From: Kineosporia succinea
GTDB taxonomy: Bacteria; Actinomycetota; Actinomycetes; Actinomycetales; Kineosporiaceae
Length of the DNA: 64,000 nt
Direction: 5' to 3'
NCBI RefSeq assembly: GCF_030811555.1
Contig: NZ_JAUSQZ010000001.1
Span: 7,499,241-7,563,240 of the forward strand
The position numbers and the translations under genes were made by a program. The notes under the pieces were generated by a model. It searched no databases, had not been told where the DNA came from, and saw only the letters and a list, made by a program, of their open reading frames with translations. Positions within the stretch are counted from its first letter, which is position 1. Every line of letters begins with the position of its first letter. Positions 60,093 to 64,000 of the stretch are shown here, piece by piece.

Positions 60093-60734
60093 TCAGCGCG
60101 ACAGCAGCTCGACCGGAGCCAGCAACCGGCGCAGCTCGGCCTCGGCCTGGCCGAACGTCTCACGCACCCGCACCCCGTCGTCCCCGATCTCGAAGACCCC
60201 GTGATCGGTGTAGACCCGGCTGACACACCGCAGACCGGTCAGCGGATACGTGCACGCCGGAACGATTTTCGGGCGTCCGTCCCGGGTGAACAGGCTCATC
60301 ATCACGAAGACCTGCTTCGCCCCGATCGCCAGGTCCATCGCCCCGCCCACGGCCGGGATCGCCCCCGGTTCGCCGGTGTGCCAGTTCGCCAGGTCCCCGC
60401 GCGCCGAGACCTGAAAAGCCCCGAGGACACACACGTCCAGATGCCCGCCCCGCATCATCGCGAAACTGTCGGCATGATGGAAGTACGAGGCCCCGGCCGG
60501 CTCGGTCACCGGCACCTTGCCCGCGTTGACCAGGTCCGCGTCCACCTCGTCGCCGCGAGCCGCCCTCCCCATGCCGAGCATGCCGTTCTCGGTGTGCAGC
60601 ACCACCCCGCTGCCGGGGGCCAGGTGATCGGCCACCGTCGTCGGCTGCCCGATGCCGAGATTCACGTAGGCGCCGTGCGGGATGTCCCGCGCGACCAGGG
60701 CGGCGAGCTCGTCACGCCCCAGGACCCCGGTCAC
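60093..60734 (-). CDS. pcaJ: 3-oxoadipate CoA-transferase, subunit B
   Basis: 213 aa, GTG start overlapping the pcaI stop (GTGA). Beta-subunit signatures: VNLGIGQPTTVADHL (about 24-38) and the catalytic Glu in HTENGMLGMG (about 46-55). With PcaI it transfers CoA from succinyl-CoA to 3-oxoadipate, the penultimate step of the beta-ketoadipate pathway. Last gene of the pca operon, followed by a terminator. It could serve acetoacetate instead, but the pca context makes 3-oxoadipate likely. Confidence 0.92.
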   Translation of the reverse strand: MTGVLGRDELAALVARDIPHGAYVNLGIGQPTTVADHLAPGSGVVLHTENGMLGMGRAARGDEVDADLVNAGKVPVTEPAGASYFHHADSFAMMRGGHLDVCVLGAFQVSARGDLANWHTGEPGAIPAVGGAMDLAIGAKQVFVMMSLFTRDGRPKIVPACTYPLTGLRCVSRVYTDHGVFEIGDDGVRVRETFGQAEAELRRLLAPVELLSR

Positions 60735-61387
60735 CGGGCCACCACCCGATCCACGTAGATGCCCGGCGTGACCACCACTTCCGGATCGATCTGCCCGGTC
60801 GCGACCACCGCGTCCACCTGCACGATCGTCGTCGAGGCGGCCGTGGCCATCACCGGCCCGAAATTGCGCGCGGTCTTGCGGTAGACGAGGTTGCCCATCC
60901 CGTCGGACCGAAACGCCTTGATCAGGGCGACATCACCGTGGATCGGGTATTCCAGCACGTAGTCGCGCCCGTCGATCGTGCGTTCCTCCTTGCCCTCCGC
61001 CAGCGGGGTGCCGACGCCGGTCGGGCTGAAGAACGCCCCGATCCCCGCCCCGGCCGCGCGCATCCGCTCGGCCAGGTTGCCCTGCGGCACCACCTCGAGC
61101 TCGATCCTCCCGGCGCGGTACAGATCGTCGAAGACCCACGAGTCGCTCTGCCGCGGGAAGGAGCACACCACCTTGCGCACCCGCCCGGCCGCCAGCAACG
61201 CGGCCAGCCCGAAATCCCCGTTCCCGGCGTTGTTGCTGACCACGGTGAGGTCCCTGGCCCCCTGCCGGCGCAGAGCGTCGATCAGTTCCACCGGCTGGCC
61301 CGCCGACCCGAACCCACCCACCAGAATCGTGGCACCGTCATCGATTCCGGCGACCGCCTCGTCCACCGTTGACGAGAACCGCACCAT
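60731..61387 (-). CDS. pcaI: 3-oxoadipate CoA-transferase, subunit A
   Basis: 218 aa from the ATG at 61387 with GGAGG upstream. The alpha-subunit pattern includes DGATILVGGFGSAGQPVELIDAL (about 17-39) and VVSNNAGNGDFGLAALLAAGRVRKVVCSF. It forms the CoA-transferase with PcaJ. The start codon overlaps the stop of the pcaF remnant (TGATG). Confidence 0.92.
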   Translation of the reverse strand: MVRFSSTVDEAVAGIDDGATILVGGFGSAGQPVELIDALRRQGARDLTVVSNNAGNGDFGLAALLAAGRVRKVVCSFPRQSDSWVFDDLYRAGRIELEVVPQGNLAERMRAAGAGIGAFFSPTGVGTPLAEGKEERTIDGRDYVLEYPIHGDVALIKAFRSDGMGNLVYRKTARNFGPVMATAASTTIVQVDAVVATGQIDPEVVVTPGIYVDRVVAR

Positions 61388-61530
61388 CACACCGCCTCCG
61401 GAACCACTGCGAGGGCCTGACCCACGCCGACGCGGATCGCGGCCGGGCCGTCGGGTCGCTGGTCGGCACGGACACCGCCGAACCGCCCGAAGGGGGTGCG
61501 CACGGCCTGGCAAGGGTGGGCATCAGTCAC
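61387..61530 (-). pseudogene. pcaF: Remnant of beta-ketoadipyl-CoA thiolase pcaF, internally deleted
   Basis: 47 codons from the GTG at 61530 to the TGA at 61387-61389. The first part (AVRTPFGRFGGVRAD, about residues 9-23) matches the N-terminus of acetyl-CoA acetyltransferase-type thiolases. The last part (RVGVGQALAVV, about 33-43) matches their C-terminal glycine-rich GVGQG motif. About 350 residues including the active Cys and the His loop are missing, yet the frame is intact. It keeps an 8-bp overlap with pcaC (GTGACTGA) and a TGATG junction with pcaI. It cannot be a working thiolase. It may survive only to keep translational coupling, or be a reading of an internal deletion in this strain. 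Confidence 0.75.
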
Positions 61531-61927
61531 GGTGAGACTCCTCGGTTTCCAGGTCGCGCAGAACCTTCTGCGCCACCGCGAAGCCGTGGTTGGCGACCGG
61601 GACACCGCAGTAGACCGCCGACTGGAGGATGACCTCGGCGATCTCCTCCTCGCTGAGCCCGTTGGTGCGGGCCGCGCGCACGTGCATGGCGAACTCGTCC
61701 CAGTGCCCGAGCGCCAGCACGGCGGTCAGGACGGCGATGGAGCGGCTGCGGCGATCCAGCCCGGGGCGGGTCCAGACGCTGCCCCAGGCGTAGCGGGTGA
61801 TGAAGCTCTGGAAGTCCTCGGTGAAGGGTGTCGTGGCCGACTCCGCCCGGTCGACGTGGGCGTCGCCGAGCACCTCGCGGCGCACGCTCATCCCGGGCTG
61901 GTAGGGGTCTGCGTAGTTCGGCGGCAC
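61523..61927 (-). CDS. pcaC: 4-carboxymuconolactone decarboxylase
   Basis: 134 aa from the GTG at 61927, with AGGAG at suitable distance. The AhpD-like fold signature includes FQSFITRYAWGSVWTRPGLDRRSRSIAVL and the NGLSEEEIAEVILQSAVYCGVPVAN stretch. It converts 4-carboxymuconolactone to 3-oxoadipate enol-lactone. It is the stand-alone form, not the PcaL fusion with the enol-lactone hydrolase often seen in actinobacteria. 108 bp without a gene separates it from pcaB. Confidence 0.92.
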   Translation of the reverse strand: MPPNYADPYQPGMSVRREVLGDAHVDRAESATTPFTEDFQSFITRYAWGSVWTRPGLDRRSRSIAVLTAVLALGHWDEFAMHVRAARTNGLSEEEIAEVILQSAVYCGVPVANHGFAVAQKVLRDLETEESHRD

Positions 61928-62035
61928 GGGGGCTCCTGAGAGATGAGACGGGCTGTCGCGGTGGGGTCTTCGGCCGGGAGCCGGGACGGCATCGACTGCC
62001 GCTCCCGGGTCGTGGATGGGACAACCAGGTCGCAC

Positions 62036-63235
62036 TCACCGCCGCCGGTCACGAACGGCCTGCCAGGCCGTGACGGCGGCATCCACCAGGAGGGACGCCT
62101 CTCCCAGGTACGAGCCGGGTTCCGCGGAGCCGGGCCCGCGTTCGGACAGCAGGTCCCCTCCGGCCGCGTGCGCGCGTTCGCGCATCCGGTCCACGTCCAC
62201 GACCAGACCCGGGACCAGGTCGGCCGCCTGCGAGGCGGCGACGGCCGTGAGTTCGCACAGCCGGGTGAACACGGGCCATTCGGCGTGCCACGAGCCGTCG
62301 GGGCGCTCGTCGACCGCCCCGGCTGCGGCCGCGTGCAGCTGGTGGGCCAGGGCCGGGGCCTGCAGGGCCGCCGAGCGGATCAGGATGCCCAGCACCGGGT
62401 TCTGCTTGTGCGGCATGGTCGAGGAACCCCCGCGGCCGGGGGCCCGGCCCTCACGGACCTCGCCGATCTCCGGGCGGCCCAGCAGCACGGTCCCGTTGGC
62501 GACGACCCCGAGCGCGTCGGTCACCCGGGTCAGGGCGTCGCCGATGCCGGTCACGGCGGCCCGGCGGGTGTGCCACCCGATCCCGGCCGGGCTCAGCCCG
62601 AGCAGCGCGGCGAACGTCTCGGCGAGCGCGGACTGGTCGGCGCGAGAGGTGATCTCGGTCCCCAGGGCCCGGGTTCCGCCCGCGCCGCCGTACTGCACGG
62701 GGTAGACCAGGGTGTCGAGCCGGGTGACGGCCTCGCCGATCCCGGTCAGCCACTGGGCGCAGCGCAGCCCGAAGGTCGTCGGGACCGCCCACTGGCTGAG
62801 CGTGCGGGCCACCGTGACGTCGTCACGGTGCAGCCGCGCCCGGGCCGCCAGGTCGTCGCCGGCCGTGACCAGGTCGGCCCGCACCCGCGCGACCGAGGCC
62901 CGGCCGATGAGCATCAGTGCGCTGTCCATGACGTCCTGGCTGGTGAGGCCCCGGTGCACGGCCGGGGCCGCGTCCCCGCAGGCTTCCCTGAGAACGGCGA
63001 GCAGGGGGACGACCGGGTTGCCGGCGGCCTCGGTGGCGGCGGCGAGCGCGTTCAGGTCGACCTTCAGCACGGCGGCGGTGCGTTCGACGGCCTCGGCCTG
63101 TTCCGGCGGAACCGCTCCGGCCTGCGCCAGGACCCGGGCCCAGGCGGTCTCGACCCGCAGCAGGGCGGTCAGGACGGCCCGGTCGTCGGCCAGTCGGGCG
63201 GCCCGGTGCGATCCGGGCGTCAGCAGGCCGCTCAC
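62036..63235 (-). CDS. pcaB: 3-carboxy-cis,cis-muconate cycloisomerase
   Basis: 399 aa, GTG start at 63235 overlapping the pcaG stop (GTGA). Fumarase/aspartase superfamily signature GGSSTMPHKQNPV (about 261-273) with the catalytic Ser loop, and LTSQDVMDSALM near residue 107. It cyclises 3-carboxymuconate to 4-carboxymuconolactone. Somewhat shorter than the pseudomonad enzyme; normal for compact actinobacterial versions. Confidence 0.92.
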   Translation of the reverse strand: MSGLLTPGSHRAARLADDRAVLTALLRVETAWARVLAQAGAVPPEQAEAVERTAAVLKVDLNALAAATEAAGNPVVPLLAVLREACGDAAPAVHRGLTSQDVMDSALMLIGRASVARVRADLVTAGDDLAARARLHRDDVTVARTLSQWAVPTTFGLRCAQWLTGIGEAVTRLDTLVYPVQYGGAGGTRALGTEITSRADQSALAETFAALLGLSPAGIGWHTRRAAVTGIGDALTRVTDALGVVANGTVLLGRPEIGEVREGRAPGRGGSSTMPHKQNPVLGILIRSAALQAPALAHQLHAAAAGAVDERPDGSWHAEWPVFTRLCELTAVAASQAADLVPGLVVDVDRMRERAHAAGGDLLSERGPGSAEPGSYLGEASLLVDAAVTAWQAVRDRRR

Positions 63236-63783
63236 GCCGCGTGCCGGGGAAAGGTGAGGAAGACGGTTTCGCCCGGGCCCTGAAGGTGGATGTCGAACCG
63301 CAGGCCGCCCTCGGCGTCGGCCTCGATCTGGAGTGTGGAGCGCTCGGCGTCGGTCAGCGACCGGGTGAAGGCGTCCGACTCCCCCGGCAGGTACGCCCGG
63401 GTGAACAGGCGATCGAGCAGCCCCCGGGCGAAGAGCGTGATCCCGAAGAACGCGGCGCCCCCGTGCACCGGCCCGGGCGTCAGGGTGGTGAACAGGTAGC
63501 GGCCCGAGGCGTTCGTGGCGGCGCGGCCCCACCCGGTGAAGTGCCCGTCGCGGTGCAGTGATCCTTCGCGCCGGGGGACGTGGCCGTGCGGGTCGGCCTG
63601 GCGGATCTCGACCAGGGCGTCCGGGACGGGCTCCCCGGCGCCGTCGAAGACGGTGCCGTGCAGGAACACCGATCCCGGGGCCGCGGGGGGAACCAGCTGC
63701 CCGCCGCCCTCGTAGGGCAGGGCGTAGTGGAAGAACGGCCCGATGGTCTGGCCCGGGCTGGCCGCGAACGAGTTCTCACTCAT
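63232..63783 (-). CDS. pcaG: Protocatechuate 3,4-dioxygenase, alpha subunit
   Basis: 183 aa. The intradiol dioxygenase fold is clear: TIGPFFHYALPYEGG (about 13-27), VFDGAGEPVPDALVEIRQAD and FFGITLFARGLLDRLFTRAYLP. Alpha subunits lack the iron-ligand set, as here. It pairs with PcaH to cleave protocatechuate between the hydroxyls. Start overlaps the pcaH stop by 8 bp (ATGAGTGA). Confidence 0.94.
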   Translation of the reverse strand: MSENSFAASPGQTIGPFFHYALPYEGGGQLVPPAAPGSVFLHGTVFDGAGEPVPDALVEIRQADPHGHVPRREGSLHRDGHFTGWGRAATNASGRYLFTTLTPGPVHGGAAFFGITLFARGLLDRLFTRAYLPGESDAFTRSLTDAERSTLQIEADAEGGLRFDIHLQGPGETVFLTFPRHAA

Positions 63784-64000
63784 GGTCCTCGGGCTCCCGC
63801 GGGGTCGAGTGCGTTCCGGTCAGCACGATGTCCCAGCGGTAGCCGGTCGCCCACTCGTGCGTGGTGAGGCCGTGGTCGTAGACCGCCACGAGCCGGTCCC
63901 GGGCCCCCGGCTCGGTGATGGACTGGTAGATCGGGTCGAGCGCGAAGAGCGGATCGCCCGGGAAGTACATCTGGGTGATCAGGCGCTGGGTGAACTCCGT
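63776..64000 (-). CDS. pcaH: Protocatechuate 3,4-dioxygenase, beta subunit, C-terminal part
   Basis: Only the last 74 codons are inside the window (TEFTQRLITQMYFPGD... to the stop at 63776). MYFPGDPLFALDPIY and YRWDIVLTG match the C-terminal region of PcaH, the iron-binding subunit; the Tyr/His iron ligands lie upstream, outside the window. First visible gene of the pca operon. Confidence 0.9.
   Translation of the reverse strand, partial: TEFTQRLITQMYFPGDPLFALDPIYQSITEPGARDRLVAVYDHGLTTHEWATGYRWDIVLTGTHSTPREPEDHE

Noticed and set aside
1-64000. tRNA/rRNA genes, CRISPR arrays, insertion sequences, prophage genes, attachment sites
   Set aside because: No cloverleaf, regular spaced repeats, transposase or integrase frames, or terminal inverted repeats were recognised by reading.

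Overview
The window is high-GC DNA with frequent GTG starts, dense ATGA/GTGA gene overlaps, a modular type I polyketide synthase (PKS), a SARP-type activator and a SigE-family ECF sigma factor. Together these point to a chromosomal segment of a filamentous or related actinobacterium; I cannot name the genus. No tRNA, rRNA, CRISPR array, insertion sequence or prophage was seen.

Region 1 (1-38332) is a biosynthetic gene cluster. Three PKS genes lie on the minus strand. The first (24852 to 11794) has a KSQ loading module and two full KS-AT-DH-KR-ACP modules. The second (11765 to 3294) has two modules, one without any AT and the next with a dead KR and a stripped DH. The third (3272 leftwards) leaves the window inside a degenerate DH. 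Every AT present carries the HAFH malonyl signature, so the chain reads as acetate, then three KR/DH cycles (a triene), then a retained ketone. Divergent from these is a plus-strand tailoring operon: FAD epoxidase-type monooxygenase, alpha/beta hydrolase (epoxide hydrolase type), class III aminotransferase, BBE-like FAD oxidase and SnoaL-like protein. This gene set and layout resemble the coelimycin (cpk) cluster, whose logic is reductive release, transamination and cyclic imine formation. I therefore predict a polyene polyketide alkaloid. The releasing domain lies outside the window, so this is inference. A second block adds an old yellow enzyme with a divergent MarR regulator and a paired operator, a second BBE-like oxidase, an NmrA-like protein and an MDR oxidoreductase. 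It ends at a strong bidirectional terminator facing a SARP-cyclase-AAA regulator. SARP-type heptamer repeats with 11-bp spacing sit in the divergent PKS/tailoring promoter region.

Region 2 (38628-47365) is a mixed set: a TauE/SafE permease, a GNAT acetyltransferase, a 5'-truncated GlxA-type AraC regulator, an ECF sigma factor with an overlapping membrane partner, a DUF3152-like zinc lipoprotein, a large STAND/TPR regulator and a secreted zinc metalloprotease.

Region 3 (47547-60037) is a catabolic and uptake locus. Its genes, in order of transcription, are a polar amino-acid-type ABC transporter, a pseudo-receiver/wHTH/GAF regulator, an ornithine-cyclodeaminase-family enzyme, an MFS-like transporter, hydantoinase A, a TIM-barrel (U32-like) protein, hydantoinase B and a DUF1989 protein. 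A class I aminotransferase is divergent. The substrate is unknown; a cyclic amide or amino-acid derivative is likely.

Region 4 (60093-64000) is a protocatechuate (beta-ketoadipate) operon in the order pcaH-G-B-C-(F remnant)-I-J. pcaF is reduced to a 47-codon in-frame remnant that keeps both flanking overlaps, and pcaD is absent here.
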